From: Minisyncoccota bacterium
Lineage (GTDB): Bacteria; Patescibacteriota; Minisyncoccia; Minisyncoccales; RBG-13-42-11
Direction of reading: 5' to 3'
DNA length: 12,764 bases
NCBI GenBank assembly: GCA_028687495.1
Contig: JAQUAA010000014.1
Coordinates: 1 to 12,764 of the forward strand
Shown here: piece by piece, positions 1 to 7,767 of the stretch
How the letters are laid out: each line of letters begins with the position of its first letter
Numbering within the stretch: position 1 is the first letter of the stretch
Program-made: the position numbers and the translations under genes
The notes under the pieces: generated by a model
What the model was told of the DNA's origin: nothing
The model's input: only the letters and a program-made list of their open reading frames with translations
Databases searched by the model: none

Positions 1-320
1 CTTCTGTTCTCAACGTAAAATCCCACTCCGTCCAAAACCGGCGATTCTTTAACTACCACCTTGCTTTTGGGAAGTTTTACCCATTTAACTAAATTGGGAT
101 AGGCAAAAACCGCTTTGTCTAAGGTTCTTCCGATTTTATTGGCCCCCACGTCGAAAGCCGAAACGAATTCGATATCGGAAAATGAATAAGGACCGATTTT
201 AGCGTGCATTAATCCCACGGGTTTTTTATCCTTGTGTTTTTTGTAGTATTCAATACCCTGGATCAATCCGGCAAAACAATTGCCGACGCCGATGATGCCT
301 ACTCTGATTTTTTTAGTCAT
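1..320 (-). CDS. Inositol-3-phosphate synthase, N-terminal part (runs off left edge)
   Basis: This enzyme converts glucose 6-phosphate to myo-inositol 3-phosphate in an NAD-dependent reaction. Only the first 106 residues are in the window. They begin MTKKIRVGIIGVGNCFAGL, a Rossmann dinucleotide-binding loop (GxGNC) of the Ino1 family. Further family-like segments follow: GIEYY near residue 22, GLMHAKIG near 36, and DIEFVSAFDVGANKIGR near 49-65. The assignment rests on memory of the family; the short actinobacterial/archaeal-type Ino1 fits best. The ATG at 318-320 starts four bases after the htpX stop, with no Shine-Dalgarno sequence, so it is probably read from the lemA-htpX transcript. The product could feed inositol phospholipids or a compatible solute; nothing visible decides which. 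The catalytic domain lies outside the window. Confidence 0.85.
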   Translation of the reverse strand, partial: MTKKIRVGIIGVGNCFAGLIQGIEYYKKHKDKKPVGLMHAKIGPYSFSDIEFVSAFDVGANKIGRTLDKAVFAYPNLVKWVKLPKSKVVVKESPVLDGVGFYVENR

Positions 321-324
321 AATT

Positions 325-1230
325 TTAAATTTGCATTCCTCGTAATGTTTTTATCCGCTCCTCGACCGGCGGATGCGTCATAAATAACTTATGCAGCCAC
401 GATTTTTTTTCTTCTCCCCGAAAAGGACTGGCGATATACAAATGAGAAGTAGCATCGCTGGCAACGGAAAGAGAATTGGGATCCGCAGAAATCTTTTCCA
501 AAGCCCTGGCCAATCCTTCAGGATACCTCGTCAGCAGGGCTCCCGAAGCATCGGCCAAAAATTCTCTTTTTCTGGAAATCGCCAATTTAATAAGCTGGGC
601 GAAAATCGGAGCCAGAATCGCGAAAACCACAGTAATAGCTATCAAAATTAATCCCAGTTGCCCGCTGTCCCTGCTGTCTCTTTTTTTGAAACCTCCCCAG
701 AAACTGATTCTGAAGAAAAAATCCGTCATGACGACGATTACGCCGACCAAGACGACAACTACTGTCTGCAACAGCGTATCTTTGTTGCCGATGTGCGATA
801 ATTCATGGGCGATCACCCCTTCCAATTCCGTTCTGTCCAATTTCTCAAGAAGACCCCGGGTCACGGCCACTACCGCATGTTTCCCGTCGCGACCGGTGGC
901 AAAAGCATTGGGCTGCAAAGAATCAATGATATAAATTTTCGGAAGAGGCAGACCGGCGGTAATGCAGAGATTCTCAACCGTTCTGTACAATTCCGGGTTG
1001 TCTTTTTTCTCTATTGGCTTGGCTCGGCTTATGGCCAAAACGATTTTGTCCGAAGACCAGTAAGCGACGAAATTCATTAAAAGACTGATGACAACCGCCA
1101 GATAGAGAATGATCGGGCTCTCGAAATAATAGGAAAACAGCCAACCGACCGCTATGATCAAAATCAAAAAGAAAAATAAATACAGCCACGTCTTGCGGAT
1201 ATTCGATTCGGCTTGGGTATAAAGATTCAT
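325..1230 (-). CDS. htpX: HtpX-like M48 membrane zinc metalloprotease
   Basis: A 301-residue membrane protease that degrades damaged or misfolded membrane proteins, with its active site on the cytoplasmic side. Two hydrophobic segments lie near residues 14-35 and 39-58. The zinc motif HELSH is at 142-146 and the third zinc ligand is Glu223 in REFLADASG. Two more hydrophobic segments, at about 153-170 and 192-215, sit between them, as in HtpX. The C-terminal MTHPPVEERI near 284-293 is typical of M48 proteins. Length is normal for HtpX (about 280-300). The ATG follows the lemA TAA with no gap (TAAATG), which suggests translational coupling. A weak AGGTG lies about nine bases upstream. The LemA-HtpX pairing is common in bacteria. 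Confidence 0.95.
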   Translation of the reverse strand: MNLYTQAESNIRKTWLYLFFFLILIIAVGWLFSYYFESPIILYLAVVISLLMNFVAYWSSDKIVLAISRAKPIEKKDNPELYRTVENLCITAGLPLPKIYIIDSLQPNAFATGRDGKHAVVAVTRGLLEKLDRTELEGVIAHELSHIGNKDTLLQTVVVVLVGVIVVMTDFFFRISFWGGFKKRDSRDSGQLGLILIAITVVFAILAPIFAQLIKLAISRKREFLADASGALLTRYPEGLARALEKISADPNSLSVASDATSHLYIASPFRGEEKKSWLHKLFMTHPPVEERIKTLRGMQI

Positions 1231-1785
1231 TTAGAATTTCACCTGCGGGACTTCCCTGACAGCGTTTTCTTCCACTTGGAAGAATTCCATCGATTTGAAG
1301 TTGAAAAGGGAAGCAATGACGTTTGCCGGAAAACTTTCGATTTTAGTGTTCAAATCCCTGACGTTGGTGTTATAGAAACGTCTGGCTGCCTGGATTTTGT
1401 CTTCGGTATCACGCAGTTCTCTCTGTAGTTCCAAAAAATTGGTCGAGGCCTTCAAATCGGGATAGTTTTCAGCCACGGCGAACAATGATTTCAGCGTCGA
1501 AGAAAGGGCGTTTTCCGCCTCTCCCCTTTCTTTCAAACCCTGAGCTCCCATTGCCTGAGCCCTCGCCTGTGTCACTTTTTCGAAGATTTCTCTTTCATGA
1601 GCGGCGTATCCCTTGACCGTTTCCACTAAATTAGGAATCAGGTTGTATCTTCTCTTTAACTGGACGTCGATGTCCGACCAGGCTTCTTTGGCCCGGTTCC
1701 TGAAGGCGATCAGACGGTTATACGTAAGAATTACCCAAAGAACCACCACGACGACTATTAATAAAATGATTTGAGTAAAAGTCAT
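1231..1785 (-). CDS. lemA: LemA family membrane protein
   Basis: A 184-residue LemA protein with one N-terminal membrane segment (about residues 5-22, [17 protein letters not shown]) and a helical domain behind it. The family signature is clear: a tyrosine-asparagine just after the membrane helix, [20 protein letters not shown] near 35-54, then TVKGY and HEREIFEKV. The molecular role of LemA proteins is poorly defined; they are often encoded beside HtpX and linked to envelope stress. The gene touches htpX directly and follows the groEL terminator in the same direction, so it is either read through or has its own weak promoter. No Shine-Dalgarno sequence precedes the ATG. Confidence 0.93.
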   Translation of the reverse strand: MTFTQIILLIVVVVVLWVILTYNRLIAFRNRAKEAWSDIDVQLKRRYNLIPNLVETVKGYAAHEREIFEKVTQARAQAMGAQGLKERGEAENALSSTLKSLFAVAENYPDLKASTNFLELQRELRDTEDKIQAARRFYNTNVRDLNTKIESFPANVIASLFNFKSMEFFQVEENAVREVPQVKF

Positions 1786-1834
1786 ATAATTTTAAGAGTT
1801 TAATGTAAAACGACCTTTTATTTCTCTAAGACGT

Positions 1835-1863
1835 ATTTTAGATTATTTATCGGGAATTGAAAA
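1835..1863 (-). promoter_or_regulatory. Possible weak promoter for lemA-htpX-ino1
   Basis: On the minus strand, TTTTCA (1858-1863) and TAAAAT (1835-1840) are spaced 17 bases apart. The -35 matches the sigma-70 consensus at 4 of 6 positions and the -10 at 5 of 6. The -35 overlaps the downstream end of the groEL terminator. It would give a leader of about 45 bases before the lemA ATG. In AT-rich DNA such matches arise by chance, so this is tentative. Confidence 0.3.
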
Positions 1864-1886
1864 GCCCCGCCAAAAGCGGGACTTTT
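1860..1886 (-). terminator. Hairpin terminator after groEL
   Basis: An 11-base-pair stem (AAAAGTCCCGC pairing with GCGGGGCTTTT, with one G-U pair) encloses a five-base loop. It lies 20 bases past the groEL stop. The minus-strand stem ends in a short T run that is itself paired, so termination may be partial. The stem is AT-flanked on both sides and could also work in the opposite direction. Confidence 0.75.
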
Positions 1887-1906
1887 CCTTAAGAAACAAT
1901 TAATTT

Positions 1907-3523
1907 TTAGTATTCTTCCGGCATCTGCGGCATTCCTTTTTCCTTCTTTTCTTCCGGCAACTCCGCCACCACCGCTTCCGTGGTCAAAAGCATGCTGGCA
2001 GCCGAAGCGGCATTTTCCAGAACGGTTCTGACGACTTTCGTGGGATCAATCACCCCGGCTTTTATCAAATCGCCGTATTCCATCTTCTGAGCATCGAAAC
2101 CGTAATCGCCGTCGGATTCTTTCACCTTGGTCACTACCACCGCGCCGTCCAAACCGGCATTTTCGGCGATTTGCCTTATCGGTTTTTCCATGGCCTGTTT
2201 CAGAATATTAAGACCCGTCTTTTCGTCTCCTTCCAACTGAATCTTTTCCAGAACCGAAATGGATCTTAGAAGAGAAACTCCGCCGCCCGGCAGTATGCCT
2301 TCTTCAATCGCTGCCCGGGTGGCATTCAAGGCGTTTTCCGTCTTTTTCTGCCTTGCCTTTTGTTCAACTTCGGTGGCAGCTCCCACTTTAATCACGGCCA
2401 CTCCTCCGGCTAATTTTGCCAACCTTTCCTGCAGTTTCTCTTTATCAAATTCCGAATCAATCGTTTTCAATTCGTTTTTAATTTGTTTTATTCTCGAGTC
2501 AATGTCTTCTTTCTTGCCCTTCCCCTCAATGATGGTTGTTTTTTCCTTCTCGGCAACGACTTTTCTGGCAGAACCCAGACTGTTCAATTCGGCATTCTCC
2601 AATTTCAAACCCATTTCCTCGGAAATCAGCTGGGCACCGGTGACTACGGCAATGTCCTGCAACATTTCTTTCCTTCTGTCGCCAAACCCAGGCGCCTTTA
2701 TCGCCAGAGTGTTGAAAATGCCTCGCAACTTATTCACCAACAGCGTCGCCAAAGCGTCGCCTTCTACTTCGTCGGCAATTATCACCAGTTCTTTTTTTCC
2801 GGTCTGGGCTATTTTTTCCAAAATGGGCAGGATTTCCTGAATGGAAGAAATCTTTTTATCGGTAATTAAAATATAGGGATCTTCGTATCCGGCCGTCATT
2901 CTCTCGGTGTCGGTAATCATATAAGGAGAAAGGTATCCCCGGTCGAACTGAAGACCCTTGACGATTTCTTTTTCCAAGCCGAACTTTTTGGATTCTTCAA
3001 CCGTGATAACGCCGTCTTTGCCGACTTCGGAAACGACATCGGCAATCAGGTTGCCCACTTCGGGATCCAGCCCGGCAATGGTGGCCACCTGAGCGATTTC
3101 TTCTTTGTTCGTAATGGTTTTTGAATTTGATTTTAAATATTCGATGACCGCTTTCACCCCTTTTTGTATTCCTCTTTTCAATGCCAGAGGATCGGCGCCG
3201 GCAGCCACGTTTTTGAGACCTTCGGCAACTATCGCCTGAGTTAAAACAACGGCTGAAGTGGTTCCGTCTCCGGCGTTGTCTGATGTTTTTTCGGCAACTT
3301 CTTTGACGATTTCTGCTCCCAAATTTTCGATTCTGTCTTTCAGTTCAACTTCTTTGGCGATACTCACGCCGTCATCCGAAATGTCGGGAGCGCCGAAACC
3401 CTTATCCAAAACGACCAATCTTGCCTTTGGACCCAAGGTTACTTTGACTGCGTCGGTTATTTTATCGATGCCAGCTTTTAATCTTTTCCTGGCTGCTTCA
3501 TTAAAAATAATTTCTTTTGCCAT
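1907..3523 (-). CDS. groEL: Chaperonin GroEL (Hsp60) with altered nucleotide site
   Basis: The large chaperonin subunit, which forms a double ring with the GroES lid and folds cytosolic proteins in an ATP-driven cycle. At 538 residues it is normal in length. Recognisable segments include TLGPK near 29-33, the [14 protein letters not shown] motif near 85-95, [10 protein letters not shown] near 194-203, [25 protein letters not shown] and IDPTKVVR. The tail reads [10 protein letters not shown] and lacks the usual run of GGM repeats. Several nucleotide-site positions are unusual. Asn397 (codon AAC at 2333-2335) stands where E. coli has the catalytic Asp398. GPKGRN is GPKARL here, TITKDG is DISDDG, and NAATEEYG is DAQKMEYG. 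The aspartates of DGTT and of DDGV (E. coli Asp87 and Asp52) are kept. The gene starts four bases after the groES stop, with no Shine-Dalgarno sequence. Confidence 0.97.
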   Translation of the reverse strand: MAKEIIFNEAARKRLKAGIDKITDAVKVTLGPKARLVVLDKGFGAPDISDDGVSIAKEVELKDRIENLGAEIVKEVAEKTSDNAGDGTTSAVVLTQAIVAEGLKNVAAGADPLALKRGIQKGVKAVIEYLKSNSKTITNKEEIAQVATIAGLDPEVGNLIADVVSEVGKDGVITVEESKKFGLEKEIVKGLQFDRGYLSPYMITDTERMTAGYEDPYILITDKKISSIQEILPILEKIAQTGKKELVIIADEVEGDALATLLVNKLRGIFNTLAIKAPGFGDRRKEMLQDIAVVTGAQLISEEMGLKLENAELNSLGSARKVVAEKEKTTIIEGKGKKEDIDSRIKQIKNELKTIDSEFDKEKLQERLAKLAGGVAVIKVGAATEVEQKARQKKTENALNATRAAIEEGILPGGGVSLLRSISVLEKIQLEGDEKTGLNILKQAMEKPIRQIAENAGLDGAVVVTKVKESDGDYGFDAQKMEYGDLIKAGVIDPTKVVRTVLENAASAASMLLTTEAVVAELPEEKKEKGMPQMPEEY

Positions 3524-3527
3524 AGCT

Positions 3528-3818
3528 TTATTCTAAAATCGCCAGGATGTCTTCTTCCTTGGCTATCAGATATTCTTTATCTTCGACTTTGATTTCGGTC
3601 GGTCCGTATTTCGTAAACAAAACTTTATCTCCGGCTTTCACTTCCAGGGGAATGTATTTTCCCTGTTTGTCCTTTCTGCCGGGACCCACCGCAATCACCC
3701 TGCCCTGCTCCGGCTTCTCTTTTTCGGCGGTGTCGGGAAGCAAAATTCCGGTTTTGGTTTTTTCTTCTTCCTTGATCGGTTCGATTAAAACGTGATCTGA
3801 AATTGGTTTGATCTTCAT
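3528..3818 (-). CDS. groES: Co-chaperonin GroES
   Basis: The 96-residue lid subunit that caps the GroEL ring as a heptamer. It begins [19 protein letters not shown], then has the mobile loop (about residues 18-35) with the GroEL-contacting KTGILLP, followed by GRVIAVGPG and [13 protein letters not shown]. Length and layout match the family (94-97 residues). It is the first gene of the two-gene groESL operon and lies directly behind a CIRCE operator. The ATG follows an AT-rich stretch with no Shine-Dalgarno sequence. Confidence 0.97.
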   Translation of the reverse strand: MKIKPISDHVLIEPIKEEEKTKTGILLPDTAEKEKPEQGRVIAVGPGRKDKQGKYIPLEVKAGDKVLFTKYGPTEIKVEDKEYLIAKEEDILAILE

Positions 3819-3834
3819 ATATATGTATTAGAAG

Positions 3835-3861
3835 TTAGCAATTATAGAGTTCGACTGCTAA
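3835..3861 (-). promoter_or_regulatory. CIRCE operator (HrcA binding site) before groESL
   Basis: On the minus strand, TTAGCAGTC and AATTGCTAA are separated by exactly nine bases. The CIRCE consensus is TTAGCACTC-N9-GAGTGCTAA, so the arms match at 8 of 9 and 7 of 9. The element begins close to the predicted transcription start and ends 16 bases before the groES ATG, where HrcA operators usually lie. HrcA would repress groESL until heat stress. The hrcA gene is not in the window. Confidence 0.9.
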
Positions 3862-3867
3862 TTTTAA

Positions 3868-3896
3868 TTTATAACAAAGTAAAAATTTTCTGTCAA
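3868..3896 (-). promoter_or_regulatory. Sigma-70 promoter of groESL
   Basis: Minus strand TTGACA (3891-3896, perfect consensus), a 17-base spacer, and TATAAA (3868-3873, 5 of 6). The start of transcription is expected near 3861, at the edge of the CIRCE element. The promoter fills the gap after the uvrA stop codon at 3902. Confidence 0.88.
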
Positions 3897-3901
3897 ATGA
3901 C

Positions 3902-5614
3902 CTATTTCCTGATCATTTGTCTTAAATACTGACCGGTATAGCTTTTTTTATTTTTAGCTATTTCCCGGGGAGATCCCTCAACGACGATTTCTCCTCCTTT
4001 TTCCCCGCCTTCCGGCCCCAGATCTATGACATAGTCGGCATTTTTAACCACGTCCAGATTGTGTTCGATGACCAAAACGGTATTTCCTTTGTCCACTAAT
4101 CCCCTCAAAACCTGGATTAATTTTTTGATGTCATCGAAATGCAAACCGGTTGTCGGCTCGTCCAAGATGTACAAGCTTTTACCTGTTGCTTTCCTGGAGA
4201 GTTCTGTCGCCAGTTTCACCCTTTGGGCTTCTCCGCCCGAGAGCGATGGCGCCGGCTGGCCAAGTTGAACGTAGCTCAAGCCGACCTCATTCAAAGTTTT
4301 CAATTTTTCATAAAGACCGGGGATGTTTTTAAAGAATTCCAAAGCTTCTTCGACCGTCATTTCCAAAGCCTCGGCAATGTTCTTTCCCTTGTATTCGATC
4401 GATAATGTTTCTTTGTTGAATCTTTTTCCCTTGCATTCGGAGCATTGGATGTAAACGTCGGGCAGAAAATACATTTCTATCTTCTTGACCCCCTGACCCT
4501 CGCAGGCCTCGCAGCGGCCGCCTTTGACGTTGAAGCTGAAGCGTCCCGGCTGATATCCCCTGATCCTCGCTTCTTTGGTTTTGGTGAACAAATCCCTGAT
4601 ATATGAAAAGGCTCCGGTGTAGGTGGCGGGATTGGACCTCGGAGTTCTGCCTATGGGCGACTGATCAACCAAAACCACCTTATTCAGATGTTCCCATCCC
4701 AAAATGGCCTCGTGCTCCCCCGGTTCCTCTTTGGCATTGTAAAACTTTTTCAAAAGGGCCCTGGCTAAAATGTCATTCATCAAACTTGATTTACCCGAAC
4801 CGGAAACTCCGGTGATGCAGACGAACTGACCCAAAGGAATTTTCGCATCAATGTTTTTCAGATTGTGTTCCTTGGCTCCCTTGATGGTCAAATAATTTTG
4901 CTTGCTTGCCGCAACTTTAGCTGAGGCGGAATGTTTGGTGCGCTCTATCTCAACTTTTTTTCTTCCCGACAAATATTCCCCGGTAAGAGTACGGGATCTG
5001 AGGATTTCCTTGGGCGTTCCCTGAAAAGTGATTTGTCCGCCGTGTTTGCCCGCTCTGGGGCCGACATCAACCACCCAGTCGGAAGCCCTGATCGTCTGGG
5101 GATCATGTTCCACGACGACCACCGTATTTCCCAGATCTTTCAGTTTTTTAAGGGTCTCGATCAATCTTCCCTGATCGCGGGCATGAAGACCGATGGAAGG
5201 TTCGTCCAATATGTAGAGGACGCCGGTTAACTTTGAACCGATCTGGGTGGCTAATCTTATTCTTTGTTCCTCGCCGCCGGCCAAGGTGTCGGCTTTCCTG
5301 TCCAGCGTAAGGTAATCCAAACCGACATCGACCAAAAACTGCAGCCGGTTGATTATCTCTTTTATTATGGGCTGGGCAATTTTCAGTTCGTGCGGCTTAA
5401 GTTTTAATTTTTTGAAAAATTCCTGAGTTTTACTTATCGGCATTTCAACGATTTTATCAATCGACTTTTCGGCTACCGTCACCGCCAGTGCTTCGGGTCT
5501 CAGTCTTTTGCCCTGGCACTGTTCGCATTTCTTTTCGACCATGTATTGTTCTATTTCTTCCCTGGTATATTCCGAATCAGTCTCAAGGTATCTCCTTTCC
5601 AGATTGGGAATCAC
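3902..5614 (-). CDS. uvrA: UvrA, C-terminal fragment (after in-frame stop)
   Basis: The rear 570 residues of excinuclease subunit A, the damage-sensing ABC ATPase of nucleotide excision repair. It holds a CEQC pair at 30-33, the first ABC signature (LAGGEEQR, 111-118), Walker [12 protein letters not shown] (134-144), the second Walker [10 protein letters not shown] (269-277), the C-terminal zinc module (CEAC 368-371, CSEC 391-394), the second signature LSGGEAQR (458-465) and Walker [12 protein letters not shown] (482-492). The signature of the first domain has Ala where Ser is usual. The reading frame is the same as the upstream fragment, separated only by a TAA and a GGA codon. The GTG at 5612-5614 is a formal start; AAGGAG abuts it with no spacing, so efficient restart is doubtful. 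ATG codon 25 (5540-5542) is an alternative start. Confidence 0.85.
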   Translation of the reverse strand: MIPNLERRYLETDSEYTREEIEQYMVEKKCEQCQGKRLRPEALAVTVAEKSIDKIVEMPISKTQEFFKKLKLKPHELKIAQPIIKEIINRLQFLVDVGLDYLTLDRKADTLAGGEEQRIRLATQIGSKLTGVLYILDEPSIGLHARDQGRLIETLKKLKDLGNTVVVVEHDPQTIRASDWVVDVGPRAGKHGGQITFQGTPKEILRSRTLTGEYLSGRKKVEIERTKHSASAKVAASKQNYLTIKGAKEHNLKNIDAKIPLGQFVCITGVSGSGKSSLMNDILARALLKKFYNAKEEPGEHEAILGWEHLNKVVLVDQSPIGRTPRSNPATYTGAFSYIRDLFTKTKEARIRGYQPGRFSFNVKGGRCEACEGQGVKKIEMYFLPDVYIQCSECKGKRFNKETLSIEYKGKNIAEALEMTVEEALEFFKNIPGLYEKLKTLNEVGLSYVQLGQPAPSLSGGEAQRVKLATELSRKATGKSLYILDEPTTGLHFDDIKKLIQVLRGLVDKGNTVLVIEHNLDVVKNADYVIDLGPEGGEKGGEIVVEGSPREIAKNKKSYTGQYLRQMIRK

Positions 5615-5617
5615 TCC

Positions 5618-6718
5618 TTAGAAACCGCCGTCGCCGTAAAGAATCAGATTGATAATCTTGTCCGTTAAATTCTTCACCGGATCCTGCAGAGAAAATTTGT
5701 GTTTTTCCGCCAATTCCTGAAGCTGCCACCAGAAATACCCCTGTCTGCCTATTTTATGGGAGGCGTGCGCCCAAGGGAAAATCGCTCCCTCGGCAATGGT
5801 CAAATTCTGATTGGGAACAACCAATTTCGGATCAACTTCCAGCTTTTGTCCCAAGCCTTGGCAGCTGGAACAGGCGCCAAAAGGCGAATTGAAAGAAAAC
5901 AATCTTGGTTCCACTTCGGGCAGAGATATGCCGCATTCTTCGCAGGCGAAATGTTCGGAGAAAATCAATTCGTTTGCTTTTTTATTTTTTGTTTTTTGTT
6001 CTATTATCACTATTCCCTTTCCCAGCTTTAGAGCCGTTTCCAGGGAATCCACCAATCTCGATTTGTCCAGATCCTTATCCAGAATCAATCTGTCCACCAC
6101 CACTTCTATGTTGTGTTTTTTGTTTCTGTCCAATATTTTTTCCAGCGCTTCCTCAACCCTGTAAATTATCCCGTCCACCCTGACCCTGACGAATCCTCCT
6201 CTCTGGATTTCTTCCAAGGTGCCCTGATGCTCACCTTTCTTGCCCCTGATTACCGGCCCCAGAATGGTGATCTCGTTTCCCTTCGGCAGACTCAGGATTT
6301 GTTCTTTGATCTGATCTATTGTCTGGCGCGAAACTTCCTTGCCGCATTTGGGACAATGGGGCTTGCCCAATCTGGCAAATAAAAGACGGAGATAATCGTA
6401 TATCTCCGTAATCGTGCCTACGGTTGAACGAGGATTGTGAGCGGCCTTTCTTTGGTCGATGGAAATCGCGGGAGATATTCCTTCAATATAGTCCACGTCT
6501 GGCTTATCCATCACTCCCAAGAATTGTCGGGCGTAAGCAGACAAGCTTTCGACGTATCTTCTCTGCCCTTCAGCGTATAAAGTATCAAAAGCGAGGGACG
6601 ATTTGCCCGAGCCCGAAATGCCGGTGATCACCACCAATTTATTTTTCGGGATGTCAACGTTGACGTTCTTGAGATTGTGGACCCGTGCCCCGCGGATTTT
6701 GATGAATTCTCCAGCCAT
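5618..6718 (-). CDS. uvrA: UvrA, N-terminal fragment ending at premature TAA
   Basis: The front 366 residues of excinuclease subunit A. It carries Walker A of the first ATPase domain (GISGSGKSS, 33-41), the Q-loop region ISIDQ near 85-89, a CPKC pair at 122-125, the UvrB-binding region after that, and cysteine pairs CEEC (259-262) and CSSC (283-286) of the insertion region. It stops after GDGGF at TAA 5618-5620. Homologues usually read [12 protein letters not shown] here, and the sequence continues [10 protein letters not shown] in the same frame. GAA to TAA is one base change. Read through, the protein would be 938 residues, the normal UvrA length (E. coli 940). The ATG at 6716-6718 is chosen because a TTG two codons earlier lies upstream of the predicted transcription start. 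Cause of the stop is unresolved: sequence error, true mutation or recoding. Confidence 0.85.
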   Translation of the reverse strand: MAGEFIKIRGARVHNLKNVNVDIPKNKLVVITGISGSGKSSLAFDTLYAEGQRRYVESLSAYARQFLGVMDKPDVDYIEGISPAISIDQRKAAHNPRSTVGTITEIYDYLRLLFARLGKPHCPKCGKEVSRQTIDQIKEQILSLPKGNEITILGPVIRGKKGEHQGTLEEIQRGGFVRVRVDGIIYRVEEALEKILDRNKKHNIEVVVDRLILDKDLDKSRLVDSLETALKLGKGIVIIEQKTKNKKANELIFSEHFACEECGISLPEVEPRLFSFNSPFGACSSCQGLGQKLEVDPKLVVPNQNLTIAEGAIFPWAHASHKIGRQGYFWWQLQELAEKHKFSLQDPVKNLTDKIINLILYGDGGF

Positions 6719-6726
6719 AGTCAAGT

Positions 6727-6755
6727 ATTATACCCCACAATCTTTAAAAATTCAA
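6727..6755 (-). promoter_or_regulatory. Sigma-70 promoter of uvrA, probably leaderless
   Basis: Minus strand TTGAAT (6750-6755), a 17-base spacer and a perfect TATAAT (6727-6732). Transcription should begin around 6720, only about two bases before the ATG at 6718. The message would therefore be leaderless or nearly so. No LexA-like palindrome was seen. Confidence 0.82.
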
Positions 6756-6778
6756 GAAAGGCACATATGGAGTATAAT
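6751..6778 (+). promoter_or_regulatory. Divergent promoter of capA-uvrC, probably leaderless
   Basis: A perfect TATAAT lies at 6773-6778, five bases before the ATG at 6784. TTCAAG (6751-6756) is a weak -35, 16 bases upstream. It overlaps the -35 of the uvrA promoter on the other strand. Transcription would begin at or within the first codon. Confidence 0.6.
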
Positions 6779-6783
6779 GAAGG

Positions 6784-7767
6784 ATGAAATGGGTCTTCTT
6801 GGCCGCCCTCTCAGTTTTAATTCTGTTTCTCGGCGTTTCCTTTTTGATCAAACCCGAAGTGATTGAAACCACTCCGAAAACAACGGAAAGTCAGCCGGAA
6901 AAAGAAATCAATCTGATCCTGGTCGGCGACATTATGCTTAATCGGGGCGTGGAATATAAAGTTCAAAATGAAGGAAACGGAGATTTCAAATTTCCATTTT
7001 TAAATATTGCAGACTATTTTAAAAAAGCCGATATTGTCTTCGGCAATCTCGAAGGACCGATTTCAGATAAAGGACTTAAGGTCGGCAGCATTTATTCCTT
7101 CCGCAACGATCCCCAAGCGATTGAAGGATTGACTTATGCCGGATTTAACGTTTTATCTCTGGCCAACAACCACGCTTTTGATTACGGCAGACAGGCTCTC
7201 GAGGATACTCTTTTGAGATTGAAAAATGCCGACATTGATTGCACCGGCGCCGGATTTAATGAAAGCGAATCCTACTCCCCCGTCATCAAAGAAATCGATG
7301 GAACGAAAATTGCTTTTCTGGCTTATACCAATCTGGGACCGGAAACCTGGAAAGCTTCGGGAGACAATTCGGGAATCGCCTGGATCAATGATTCTGATCT
7401 TAAAAGAATCGGGGAAGATATAAAATCGGCTGGGGAAAAATCGGATATCCTGATTGTTTCTTTGCACGCCGGCGAAGAATACCAAACAGAGCCCAACCAA
7501 TTCCAAGTTGATTTCGCCAAGATGGCGATAGAATCGGGCGCAGATGTGGTTGTCGGGCATCACCCGCACGTCATCCAGGCAGACGGGAAATACCGAGAGA
7601 GCTGGATTTTTTACAGCCTGGGTAATTTCATTTTTGACCAGAACTTTTCCAGCCAGACCATGAGAGGTGAAATTGCCGAAGTCATAATCAAAAACAAAAC
7701 AATAGAGGGAGTGAACGCAAGAGAAATAAACATTAACGATTCCTTCCAGCCGGAAATAATCCAATGA
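6784..7767 (+). CDS. CapA family (PGA_cap) metallophosphoesterase-like protein
   Basis: A 327-residue protein with an N-terminal membrane anchor or signal (about residues 3-22, no lipobox seen), then a CapA domain. The motifs occur in order: LILVGDIML (44-52), FGNLEGPIS (86-94), SLANNHAFDYG (125-135), SLHAGEEY (226-233), GHHPHVIQ (258-265) and YSLGNFIFDQ (277-286). These belong to the PGA_cap fold (PF09587), which is related to calcineurin-like phosphoesterases and named after the poly-gamma-glutamate capsule protein CapA. Domain position suggests it acts outside the cytoplasmic membrane. No other capsule gene is nearby, so the substrate is unknown and a role in poly-gamma-glutamate should not be assumed. 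It overlaps uvrC by the four bases ATGA. Confidence 0.9.
   Translation: MKWVFLAALSVLILFLGVSFLIKPEVIETTPKTTESQPEKEINLILVGDIMLNRGVEYKVQNEGNGDFKFPFLNIADYFKKADIVFGNLEGPISDKGLKVGSIYSFRNDPQAIEGLTYAGFNVLSLANNHAFDYGRQALEDTLLRLKNADIDCTGAGFNESESYSPVIKEIDGTKIAFLAYTNLGPETWKASGDNSGIAWINDSDLKRIGEDIKSAGEKSDILIVSLHAGEEYQTEPNQFQVDFAKMAIESGADVVVGHHPHVIQADGKYRESWIFYSLGNFIFDQNFSSQTMRGEIAEVIIKNKTIEGVNAREININDSFQPEIIQ

Noticed and set aside
2259..2840. A 193-codon open frame on the plus strand
   Set aside because: It lies wholly antisense to groEL, has a composition explained by the reversed codons, and shows no recognisable domain.
5618..5620. Alternative genetic code in which the uvrA stop is sense
   Set aside because: TAA ends groEL, lemA, htpX and the isomerase at expected positions. 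Known CPR recoding affects TGA, which is a normal stop for capA and uvrC here.
7153..7764. A 203-codon open frame on the minus strand
   Set aside because: It is antisense to the clearly conserved capA reading frame and resembles no known protein.
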